From contig NZ_NVQF01000004.1 in NCBI RefSeq assembly GCF_002592005.1, forward strand, positions 1-64,000: DNA of 64,000 nucleotides, written 5' to 3'. The notes below the pieces were generated by a model. That model did no database searches. It was not told the origin of the DNA and saw only the letters and a program-made list of their open reading frames with translations. The translations under genes and the position numbers were made by a program. This DNA is from Mycolicibacterium palauense (GTDB taxonomy: Bacteria > Actinomycetota > Actinomycetes > Mycobacteriales > Mycobacteriaceae). Positions 40,558-48,436 of the stretch are shown here, one piece after another. Every line of letters begins with the position of its first letter. Position 1 is the first letter of the stretch.

Positions 40558-40840
40558 GCGAAAACCGCCACGCACGCCTGGGGAGCGGTTGCGGGTGGTG
40601 ATGGCGTGTGCCCCATCGGTGGTTTCCCCTTCCCTGGGTTGCCGTCGCGCAGAGCCTATCAGCCCTCAGGTATAGAAGTCAGTAAGCCTGAGAGGTATTC
40701 TTGTGCGCAACGCCGCGCTGGGCGTCGTCGACCATGTTGTCGGAGCCCGCCGCTACAGTGCTCGACGAACGCCGGAACACGTTCTGGCGCTACGAAACGG
40801 CTGGCCTTGAGGGGCCGGTCACCGAACCGAAAGGTGCCCC
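40558..40840. promoter_or_regulatory. Divergent control region with CTCAGG inverted repeat
   Basis: This 283-bp gap separates the leftward Tap-Tpg operon from the rightward methyltransferase-helicase. CTCAGG at 40665-40670 and CCTGAG at 40687-40692 form an inverted repeat 16 bases apart over the sequences TATAGA and TATTCT, which may be -10 elements. A regulator bound here could control both operons. Confidence 0.55.
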
Positions 40841-43800
40841 ATGGCTCCCACTCTTTCCGCTGGCCGCTCCGCAGTCCGCGCCGTGCACGTCCTCAAGACT
40901 CTGCCCCACGGCGCTGCCCCCGACGCTGCGCAACGCGCCTGCTTGGAGCAGTTCCCCGGTTGGGGCGCGGCCTCTCCTCTGTTCGACCCCCGGCCCGCCG
41001 CGTCGTGGGCCGCGCTGGCCGACGCCCTCGACGATGCGGACCCGGCGGCGATGAAGGCCGCCGCCCGCGTGGTCGACACGTCGTTCTACACCCCTCCGAC
41101 GTTGATCGAGCACATCTACCGGCTGCTGCAGCGCGCCGGCTTCTACGGCGGCGACGTCGTGGACCTCGGGTGCGGCAACGGCCGCTTCCTCCGCCACGCT
41201 CCGGCCGACCTGCCCATCAGCTACACCGGAGTCGAGGTGGACCCGACCGCCGCGCGCATCGCCGCCGTCCTACACCCCGACGCCAGGATCCTGCAGGACC
41301 GCCTGCAGCAGGTGTCATTGCCCAACAACCGCTTTGACGCCGCCGTGGGCAACGTCCCCTTCTCGGCCGCCAACGTCTCCGATTCCGCGATCGCCTTCTA
41401 CGGCCCCTTGCACGAGTACTTTCTGGTGCGGGCAGCGCGCGCGGTGCGGCCGGGTGGCTACGTGGTGATGGTGACCTCACGGCACTCCATGGATGCGGCC
41501 ACCGGACTGTCCCATTCGTTGCGCAAGCACGCCGATCTGTTGGCGGCCATCCGCCTGCCGGCGGGCTACTTCGCCGGCGAGGGTACCGATGTGGTGGCCG
41601 ACGTCCTGGTGCTGCGGGTCCGCGCCGCCGACGAGGCGCGGCAGGGGTGGGACACCCGCCAGCCCCACCACTACGTGACCGGCCCCGATGGGCGGGGCCG
41701 TACCGACTCAGCTCGAGTGAGCGGTTTCTGGGCGGCACACCCCGAGCTGGTCGCCGGCACGATGCGACTGACCGGGTTCCATCAGAACCCGGTCACCATC
41801 GACGCCGACGACCCGCACGCAGCGGTCGCCGCCGCCTTCGCCGCCGCCGACCGTATGCTGCTGCCCTACCCGAGCGACGCCGCGACCACTGTCGACTTCT
41901 CCGACGTCACGCTCACCGACGCCGACGGCCGCAAAGAGGGTTCGTTCCACCTCGTCGACGGCGCGATGACCCGCGTCCTCGACGGCCAGCTGCAGCCCGT
42001 CACACGACCGAGCAAGGAGTTACACGCCCTGGTCGCCCTCCGCGACGCCACGGTTGACCTCGTGACCGCCGAGGCCGATTGGAGCACCCCCGATGCGGCT
42101 CTTGATCCGCTGCGAATCCGTTGCCGTGAGTCCTATCTGGCCTATGTCGAGCGCTTCGGCCCGCTCAACCGCGGCACCCTCGTCGAGGGCAAGACCGACC
42201 CCGACACCGGTCTGCCCAAGCTCAGCTGGCGCACACCCACCATGTCCGGCTTCAGGGGGGACCCGGATGCCGCTCTGGTGTTCGCGTTGGAGCGCTTCGA
42301 TCAGGAGACCGGTGACGCCGCGCCCGCGGCGATCCTGCAACGTCGCGTCAACCGGCGCCCCGTTCCGGTCACGCGGGCAGGCACGGCCGGCGAGGCGATG
42401 GCCGTGTCCCTCGGCGAGGGCCGCGGCTTGGACCTGACCCGCGTCGCCGATCTTCTGGAGCTACCCACCGCCGCCGCCGCTTTCGCTGCCCTTGGAGATC
42501 TGGCCTACCGCGACCCCGCCACCGGTCGTGTGCAGACCGCACGCGACTACCTGTGTGGCGACGTCCGCGCCAAGTTGCAGGATGCTTTGGCCGCAGCGGC
42601 AACCAATCCCGCCTACGAGCGCAATGTGACTGCGCTGCAACAGGTACAGCCACGCTGGCTGGGCCGAGACGAGGTGCGCATCGAGTTGGGCTCTCCGTGG
42701 GTGAGTGCCGGCGACATCGAGGACTTCTGCCGTGAGGTGTTCGAAGCGTCCTGGGTTCGGGTCCATCACATCGCCCCGCTGGCGGCGTGGGAGGTCGAGG
42801 GCAACGCGCACAACATCTCCCCCGACGCCAAGATCACCTACACCACCACCCGCAAGTCGGCGTTCGACCTGCTGCAGGCCGGGTTGAACAGCACCTCGCC
42901 CACCGTCTACGACGAGGTGTACGACCACGCTGCCCGGACGACCCGCCGGGTCCGCAACGCCGACGAGTCGGAGGCCGCGCTGGCGGCGCTGGCCGCGATC
43001 GAGCAGCGGTTCTCGCTGTGGGTGTGGGAGTCGCCGCAGCGCGAAGAACGTCTCCTCGATCGCTACAACCACGCGATGAACTCCCACGTGCTGCGCCGCG
43101 ATGACGGCTCGTACCTGACATTCCCCGGCCTCGCCGATGATCTGCAGTTGTGGTCCTGGCAGCGCGATTTCGTCGATCGCGCCCTGTCCGTCCCGGTCGC
43201 CTTCGCCGCCCACAGTGTCGGATTGGGCAAGACCCGTACAGCGATTGCGCTGTGCATGACATTACGGCAGTTCGGAATTGCCAACCGGCCCCTCTACATC
43301 GTCCCCAACCACCTCATCGAGCAGGCCCAACGCGAGGCCTTGCAGACCGCACCCGCGGGCAAGATCCTCGTCGTCACCCGCGAGGACCTGACCCGCTACG
43401 GCCGACGCCTGTTCGCCGCGCGCTGCGCCACCGGCGACTGGGACATGGTGATCATGACCCACGAGACGTTCGCCTCCATGCCGGTCCCGACCGAGGTGGA
43501 ACGCGAATGGCTCGACGACCAGCTCGCCGAGTTGGAGGACTACAAGCGCAGCCAGGGCGACAACGGCAAGCGCATCGCCGCGGCCGTGCGCTCGCTGGAG
43601 GGCCGCATCGAGCGGCTACGCGACGTCGCCACCGACGCCGAGGCGATCACCTTCGACATGCTCGGCATCGACTACCTGGCCGTCGACGAGGCCGACCGGT
43701 TCCGCCGGCTGCCGATCACCACACGCGCCGAGGGGTTCAGCATGGGGGCCAGCAAGCGCGCCACCGACCTGCTGCTGAAGCTCTCGATGCTGCGCCGCGC

Positions 43801-45532
43801 CGACTCCTCTCGCCCGTACGCGAGCCTCTTTACCGGAACCCCCTACACCAACACGCTCGCCGAAGCATATGTGTGGCAACGCTTCTGCGACCCGGACCGC
43901 CTCATCGCATCCGGCTTGGGTCACTTCGACGCGTGGGCGGCGCAGTTCGTGCGCTACGAAACCCTGATCGAGGTCAGCCCGGACGGCTCGGGCTTCCGCA
44001 GCCGCCGCCGCCCCGTGGTCATCCAGAACGTCCCCGAGTTGCGCACGATGATCGGGGCGTTCATGTCGATGGTCCGCAGCTCGATGACGGACTTGAAGCT
44101 GCCGACACCGCATCAGCACACCCTCGTCGTGCAGCCCACGGACAACACCCGCGCCTTCATGGCCGGCCTGGTCAAGCGCGCGGACGACCTGCGTGCCCGC
44201 CGCGTCCAGCCCGACGCGGACAACATGTTGGCGATCTGCGGGGACGGCCGCAAGGTGGCCCTGGATCCCAACCTGGTCGGGTTCTGCGAGGTCGCCCCGA
44301 AACTGGAGGCGGTCGCCGACAACGTGGCCTCGATCTATCACCGCACCCGCGATACCCTCTACGCCAATTCGCCTGTGCCGGGGGCCTTTCAGCTGGTCTT
44401 GTGCGATCTGGGAACGCCGCACCCCGGCGATGCGCAGAGCTACGGCAGGATCCGCGCCGGGTTGATCGCCCGCGGCGTGCCGGCCGACCGGATCCGCTTC
44501 ATCCACGAGGCGACCAGTTCGAAGGCACGCGAGGCACTGTTCGCCGCCTGCCGAGACGGCCGCGTGTCGGTATTGTTCGGCTCCACACCGAAAGTCGGTG
44601 TGGGAACCAACATTCAGAATCGCATGGCGGCCATGCACCACGTGGACCCCACCTGGACTGCGCGGGACTGGGATCAGCGCAACGGCCGCGGTGTGCGAAC
44701 CGGCAACCAGCACGACCACATCGACATCTACTGCTACGCCGTACAGGGCTCCTTCGACGCCTACATGTTCCAGCTGGCCGAGCGTAAGAGCCGCGGCTTC
44801 GAACAGCTCTACCGCGCCGACAGCGAGGTGCGCGAGATCGAAGACCTCGGCGGGGACGGAACCCTGACCTTCGGCGAGCTCAAGGCCGCGGCCGCCGGCA
44901 ACTCGCTACTGCTGCGCCAGCACGAACTGCAGGTCACCGTCCGCAAGCTACGCCTGAAGCACATGACCGCACGCCAGAACGTCAACGCCGCCCTGGACGC
45001 TGCCGCCGAGGCCGAGCGCCACGCCGACGCTCTGCAGGCGCGCGCCGAGCGTTTGCACGAGCTGGTCGAGTACCGCCCCCAGTTGCCACCGCTGGATCTG
45101 TCGCGCTGCGCCGAGGCCGCGGTGAACGGCAACGGACACCGCGCACGCTGGTCCAGCGGCCCACTGCAGGTGGAGATCATCTCCGAGCACGGTGACCAGC
45201 ACGTCAAGGTCGGCTTCGGCTATCGGACACTGTGGACGCAGCTGGTGCCCGCCAAGGTGCATCGCCGCGGCGCCGAAGCACTTGCGGCCTGGTCTCACCA
45301 GCTGGTCAGTGCGTGGCTCGACTGCGCAACCGGTGAGGCCGCGGACGTGGCGGCACGGGCGCAGCACGCCCGCGATCGGGCTGAGCAGTCGCGCGCGGCG
45401 GCTGTCGGCACCGACCTGTCCGCACCGGCCGAGCTGGTCGCAGCGGAGGCCGAGCTGGCCGATGTCAGCGCCGCCATTCAGGCTGAGATCCTCAACGCCG
45501 AGTCCGGTCCTCGCGGCGAGCAGGCCGCCTGA
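40841..45532 (+). CDS. DarB-like methyltransferase-helicase fusion
   Basis: A 1563-residue protein. Residues ~80-300 are an N6-adenine methyltransferase fold with motif I DLGCGNGRF (108-116) and GNVPF (170-174) in place of the classical NPPF. A SNF2/superfamily 2 helicase follows: Walker A SVGLGKT near 794, AVDEADRF near 948, and QRNGRGVRTGNQ near 1280. The last ~200 residues are coiled coil. The arrangement matches large phage- and plasmid-borne proteins such as P1 DarB, thought to protect incoming DNA from restriction. ATG 40841 has GAAAGGTG upstream. It is the largest gene here and is divergent from Tap-Tpg. Confidence 0.85.
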   Translation: MAPTLSAGRSAVRAVHVLKTLPHGAAPDAAQRACLEQFPGWGAASPLFDPRPAASWAALADALDDADPAAMKAAARVVDTSFYTPPTLIEHIYRLLQRAGFYGGDVVDLGCGNGRFLRHAPADLPISYTGVEVDPTAARIAAVLHPDARILQDRLQQVSLPNNRFDAAVGNVPFSAANVSDSAIAFYGPLHEYFLVRAARAVRPGGYVVMVTSRHSMDAATGLSHSLRKHADLLAAIRLPAGYFAGEGTDVVADVLVLRVRAADEARQGWDTRQPHHYVTGPDGRGRTDSARVSGFWAAHPELVAGTMRLTGFHQNPVTIDADDPHAAVAAAFAAADRMLLPYPSDAATTVDFSDVTLTDADGRKEGSFHLVDGAMTRVLDGQLQPVTRPSKELHALVALRDATVDLVTAEADWSTPDAALDPLRIRCRESYLAYVERFGPLNRGTLVEGKTDPDTGLPKLSWRTPTMSGFRGDPDAALVFALERFDQETGDAAPAAILQRRVNRRPVPVTRAGTAGEAMAVSLGEGRGLDLTRVADLLELPTAAAAFAALGDLAYRDPATGRVQTARDYLCGDVRAKLQDALAAAATNPAYERNVTALQQVQPRWLGRDEVRIELGSPWVSAGDIEDFCREVFEASWVRVHHIAPLAAWEVEGNAHNISPDAKITYTTTRKSAFDLLQAGLNSTSPTVYDEVYDHAARTTRRVRNADESEAALAALAAIEQRFSLWVWESPQREERLLDRYNHAMNSHVLRRDDGSYLTFPGLADDLQLWSWQRDFVDRALSVPVAFAAHSVGLGKTRTAIALCMTLRQFGIANRPLYIVPNHLIEQAQREALQTAPAGKILVVTREDLTRYGRRLFAARCATGDWDMVIMTHETFASMPVPTEVEREWLDDQLAELEDYKRSQGDNGKRIAAAVRSLEGRIERLRDVATDAEAITFDMLGIDYLAVDEADRFRRLPITTRAEGFSMGASKRATDLLLKLSMLRRADSSRPYASLFTGTPYTNTLAEAYVWQRFCDPDRLIASGLGHFDAWAAQFVRYETLIEVSPDGSGFRSRRRPVVIQNVPELRTMIGAFMSMVRSSMTDLKLPTPHQHTLVVQPTDNTRAFMAGLVKRADDLRARRVQPDADNMLAICGDGRKVALDPNLVGFCEVAPKLEAVADNVASIYHRTRDTLYANSPVPGAFQLVLCDLGTPHPGDAQSYGRIRAGLIARGVPADRIRFIHEATSSKAREALFAACRDGRVSVLFGSTPKVGVGTNIQNRMAAMHHVDPTWTARDWDQRNGRGVRTGNQHDHIDIYCYAVQGSFDAYMFQLAERKSRGFEQLYRADSEVREIEDLGGDGTLTFGELKAAAAGNSLLLRQHELQVTVRKLRLKHMTARQNVNAALDAAAEAERHADALQARAERLHELVEYRPQLPPLDLSRCAEAAVNGNGHRARWSSGPLQVEIISEHGDQHVKVGFGYRTLWTQLVPAKVHRRGAEALAAWSHQLVSAWLDCATGEAADVAARAQHARDRAEQSRAAAVGTDLSAPAELVAAEAELADVSAAIQAEILNAESGPRGEQAA

Positions 45533-45536
45533 CCGT

Positions 45537-45572
45537 GCGGTGTGGGGCTGCGCCGGTGCAGCCTCACACCGC
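45537..45572 (+). terminator. Hairpin terminator after methyltransferase-helicase
   Basis: GCGGTGTG plus GGCTGC pairs with GCAGCC plus CACACCGC around a 6-base loop, with one G/T mismatch. It begins five bases after the stop codon. No T tract. Confidence 0.65.
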
Positions 45573-45673
45573 CTGGGCCTGCGCCAATGCCACGTCCCCA
45601 GCCCTGGCGGGCGACCGCGGCCGGTTAAACTCGGCGCTGTGAGGCTGCCGGGGTGCGCGCGGGGAAACACGCC

Positions 45674-46624
45674 ATGGTGAAGCGCAAGAGTCTGCCGTGG
45701 GCACCCAACTGCGTGCCCGACATCCGCCGACAATGGTGCAACGCTCTGGACAAGCTCGTCGAGCACCAGTCCACCGCCCTGACCGAACCGTCCAACACCT
45801 CGGGTGCGGGCGAGCTACGGCTGCAGCGGCTGCAAGCCAAGTTGGCCGAGTCGCTGAGCCAAATGAGCGCGGAGTCCGACGTGATACGCAACAGCGCTGA
45901 GCTGTTCTGGGTATCCCGCGACATGGTGGACGTCGCCCTCGACGCCGCCGACTCCCTGCCGGAGTGGACACCGGCGATCGCCGCACCCTCGCCCACCGGG
46001 TTGCTCTGCTGGGCCAGGCCCGCCGGCAACGTACCGTGGAATGCGTTGAGCCCAACCGATCCCACCGAGGTCACGTGGGACGGCCTGTGGTGGCGGTCTC
46101 GACCCGACGGGCAACTCCAGCTGCAACCGCTGTCGCGTCTGGCCAAGCACCCGGATCTCCTCAGCCCCTATCAGGTGACCTCACCGCTGTGGGCGACGAA
46201 CCCGACACTGCTGCTGGATCCGCTCGTTCCGCGCACCGCCGAGGCGGCGCACGCAGCCGACGCCTCTCCCCTGGTCAGCGTCGTGGGAGCCGCCTGGCTG
46301 CTCATGGGCCAGCCCACGGTCACTGCGACCCGCGTCTTCGACGACGCCCCGCGAGCACGAACGCAGGCCCCCGAACCGGCGACAAGCAATCCGGACCGGG
46401 TGAGCATCATCGAGTTGCGCCGCCCCATGAGCCCGCCTCGCGAACACGACGGTGAGTCCAGCGAGCGCCAGTACCGCACTCGGTGGTGGGTCGGCGGACA
46501 CTGGCGCCAGCAGGCGTGTGGCCCCAACCACGCCGACCGGCGGCCGAAGTGGATCGCCCCGTATGTGAAGGGCCCCGAGGGAGCACCTCTCAAAACCGAC
46601 CGTGTTCATGTCTGGCGCCGGTAG
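45674..46624 (+). CDS. Conserved actinobacterial hypothetical protein
   Basis: A 316-residue protein from ATG 45674, eight bases after GGGGA. The C-terminus (RTRWWVGGHWRQQACGPNHA, RPKWIAPYVKGPEG) is a motif seen in many actinobacterial plasmid and phage proteins; the function is not known. The N-terminal part has helical and Trp-rich regions (GLLCWARPAGNVPWNA, DGLWWRSRPDGQLQL). It lies downstream of the methyltransferase-helicase, separated by a hairpin, on the same strand. Confidence 0.7.
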   Translation: MVKRKSLPWAPNCVPDIRRQWCNALDKLVEHQSTALTEPSNTSGAGELRLQRLQAKLAESLSQMSAESDVIRNSAELFWVSRDMVDVALDAADSLPEWTPAIAAPSPTGLLCWARPAGNVPWNALSPTDPTEVTWDGLWWRSRPDGQLQLQPLSRLAKHPDLLSPYQVTSPLWATNPTLLLDPLVPRTAEAAHAADASPLVSVVGAAWLLMGQPTVTATRVFDDAPRARTQAPEPATSNPDRVSIIELRRPMSPPREHDGESSERQYRTRWWVGGHWRQQACGPNHADRRPKWIAPYVKGPEGAPLKTDRVHVWRR

Positions 46625-46914
46625 GAAGGAGGTTCAACGCGATCGGCCACCACCAACTCCTCGTCGAGCAGACCGTAATCGCTGCTTTGAGTGGCGCCGC
46701 GCGTTTGGGGCGCGTGGCGCACATCTGGAGCACGCGCTGGGTAAGGATGTCGGGCGGTGAGAGGCTGAGCGGCGGGTGGGCGTTGTTCGCCACCGAGGAG
46801 TTTCAAGGACCACCGGCGGGCCGGTTCATCCAACGCGCGTGGCGGCGAAGCGGGGGCAAAAGATTGAGGGCGCCGCGGCCGGAGCCGGGCGCCCTCTCTA
46901 ATGAGGCAATTCAT
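46625..46914. other. Intergenic region without a convincing gene
   Basis: About 290 bases between convergent genes. A GGAAGGAGG box lies just after the first stop but leads into no convincing frame. A terminator hairpin occupies the right end. Confidence 0.5.
46866..46896. terminator. Hairpin between convergent genes
   Basis: GAGGGCGCC pairs perfectly with GGCGCCCTC across a 13-base loop. Located between the rightward gene ending at 46624 and the leftward gene ending at 46915. Confidence 0.65.
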
Positions 46915-47136
46915 TCACCAATATGGCGGGTACGGGAAGTTGGTCACGAACTCCGACACCTTGGGGATCAGAGTCGTATGCACGAACGGCCGGCCGTACT
47001 CATCCAGCAGTTCCGTAATTCCCCATCCGATCAGCTGCCGGACGACATAGAGGCCGGCTCGCTGGACCAGGGAGGGAATCTCGCGGGGCGCCTTCGGGGT
47101 TGCCCCCGAAGGCTTCGGACATCGGTGCTCAGTCAT
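46915..47136 (-). CDS. Small hypothetical protein
   Basis: A 73-residue protein from ATG 47136 with GGAAAGGC upstream. The centre is hydrophobic but too short for a sure membrane segment (LVQRAGLYVVRQLIGWGITE) and the end is aromatic (FVTNFPYPPYW). No family is recognised. Confidence 0.6.
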   Translation of the reverse strand: MTEHRCPKPSGATPKAPREIPSLVQRAGLYVVRQLIGWGITELLDEYGRPFVHTTLIPKVSEFVTNFPYPPYW

Positions 47137-47607
47137 GTCGACTGCCTTTCCGTTGCGGCGCATCCGCGCCAAGCGGCTGCTCGGCCGTGATATGCACCTG
47201 CAGTCAACTCTAATGGGCGGTGACGTTTGGTGTGCCGTCTAGAAAGTTGGTGCAGGCTTGACAACCTCGCCGAGATCGCTGCCCCACATCAACAGCTCAG
47301 GCCGCCAGCCAGTTCCACACCCATCCAAGTTGCGATGTGGCGATCAGATCCGACCATCAGCACCAGGCGGCGGCATCGGGCTGGGGATCGTCAGGGTCGG
47401 AGGAACTCTCCCGGAGGTAGCGCCGACACGCTCCAGGCGCGTCCCGCCGCAAGCCACCTCCTCTACCTTGAACAGCGATTGTCTTCCAGACACACTGCTA
47501 CACAGAACCATTGGGCGATAGGACGCATCACCGGGCAGTGGCCGCATGTGCCACCCGTTGACGGCCGGGACTATGCGCCCTACCTGGTCAGCTGAAGCAA
47601 GCGCGCG
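47137..47607. other. Gene-poor stretch
   Basis: About 470 bases with no convincing gene. The rightward frame at 47227-47595 has the Arg/Ser/His-rich look of non-coding GC-rich DNA. Codon use and lower GC in 47250-47350 suggest decayed sequence, perhaps a remnant of an older gene, but nothing is identifiable. Confidence 0.5.
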
Positions 47608-48354
47608 TCAGTCCACGGCTTGGACGTAGATGTCGAGCGCGCGTTGAATGACGCTGCTCCCCCGGTAATCGCGGCGCGCCTCGTCTACGAATTGGCGATT
47701 GTCCTCGGCGCTGAACTGGCGGCCGGCGCCGCGCGGATAGCGCTGCGCGGGTTCGCCGGGCGGAGCCCACCTCAGCGGCGGGTGGGTGGCAATGAAATGT
47801 GAGATCACCGCGAGTTGGCGCAGCGGATCCTGCAGCCCGTGCAGCCCCGGCCCGTAGATCTCGGCAGCCGTCGGTAGGCCGGCGCCGAACGCCATTGGCG
47901 CGAGGTTGCGTCGACCTGGGTGGCGCGCGTCGGCGATGGCATCCCAGACGGGTTGGGCGATCATGGCCATGACCACCGCATCGCCGTCGAGCACGGTGCA
48001 AGGCGGATAGATGCCTCCGTAGAGGTTCGAACAGGTGGTCGTGCGCTCGATGAGGTAGAGCAGCGATTCGATGGCGATGTCGGGATCGAACCAGAGGGGA
48101 TCCCCGGCGTGGGTGTAGTCGTGCGCATGGAATCGGCCCGACCGAAAGGCGTTGGAGAAGAACGACGTTAGAGCTGCGTTGCGGTAGCTGGCGGTGATGG
48201 TGTCGAGGCTTCCGTACCCGTCGTAAGCCCCCTGCACGCCGAGCGAGATCGGGTAGTAGTACCCCTCCGGATCGCGTCGCAGCAGCACCGCGGTCGCGTC
48301 GACGCTGGTCACATTCACCCCGGTGATCAGGCAGGCGGTGTCGTAGAACCCCAT
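47608..48354 (-). CDS. Conserved hypothetical protein
   Basis: A 248-residue protein from ATG 48354. It begins MGFYDTACLITGVNV and continues YYPISLGVQGAYDGYGSLDT; similar openings occur in actinobacterial proteins of unknown role. The upstream region has TTGACC and TACAGC 18 bases apart, resembling a sigma-A promoter. It follows dnaB on the same strand. Confidence 0.65.
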   Translation of the reverse strand: MGFYDTACLITGVNVTSVDATAVLLRRDPEGYYYPISLGVQGAYDGYGSLDTITASYRNAALTSFFSNAFRSGRFHAHDYTHAGDPLWFDPDIAIESLLYLIERTTTCSNLYGGIYPPCTVLDGDAVVMAMIAQPVWDAIADARHPGRRNLAPMAFGAGLPTAAEIYGPGLHGLQDPLRQLAVISHFIATHPPLRWAPPGEPAQRYPRGAGRQFSAEDNRQFVDEARRDYRGSSVIQRALDIYVQAVD

Positions 48355-48436
48355 ACACCTTCCCCTTTCCTCATGTTTGCTGTACTCTAGTCTTGACTTG
48401 CTGGTCAACAGCGCTCATTGTCGATAACGTGACTGT

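Noticed and set aside
47227..47595. Rightward 122-codon frame
   Set aside because: Arg/His/Ser-rich composition typical of shadow frames in GC-rich DNA, with no ribosome site and no recognisable motif.
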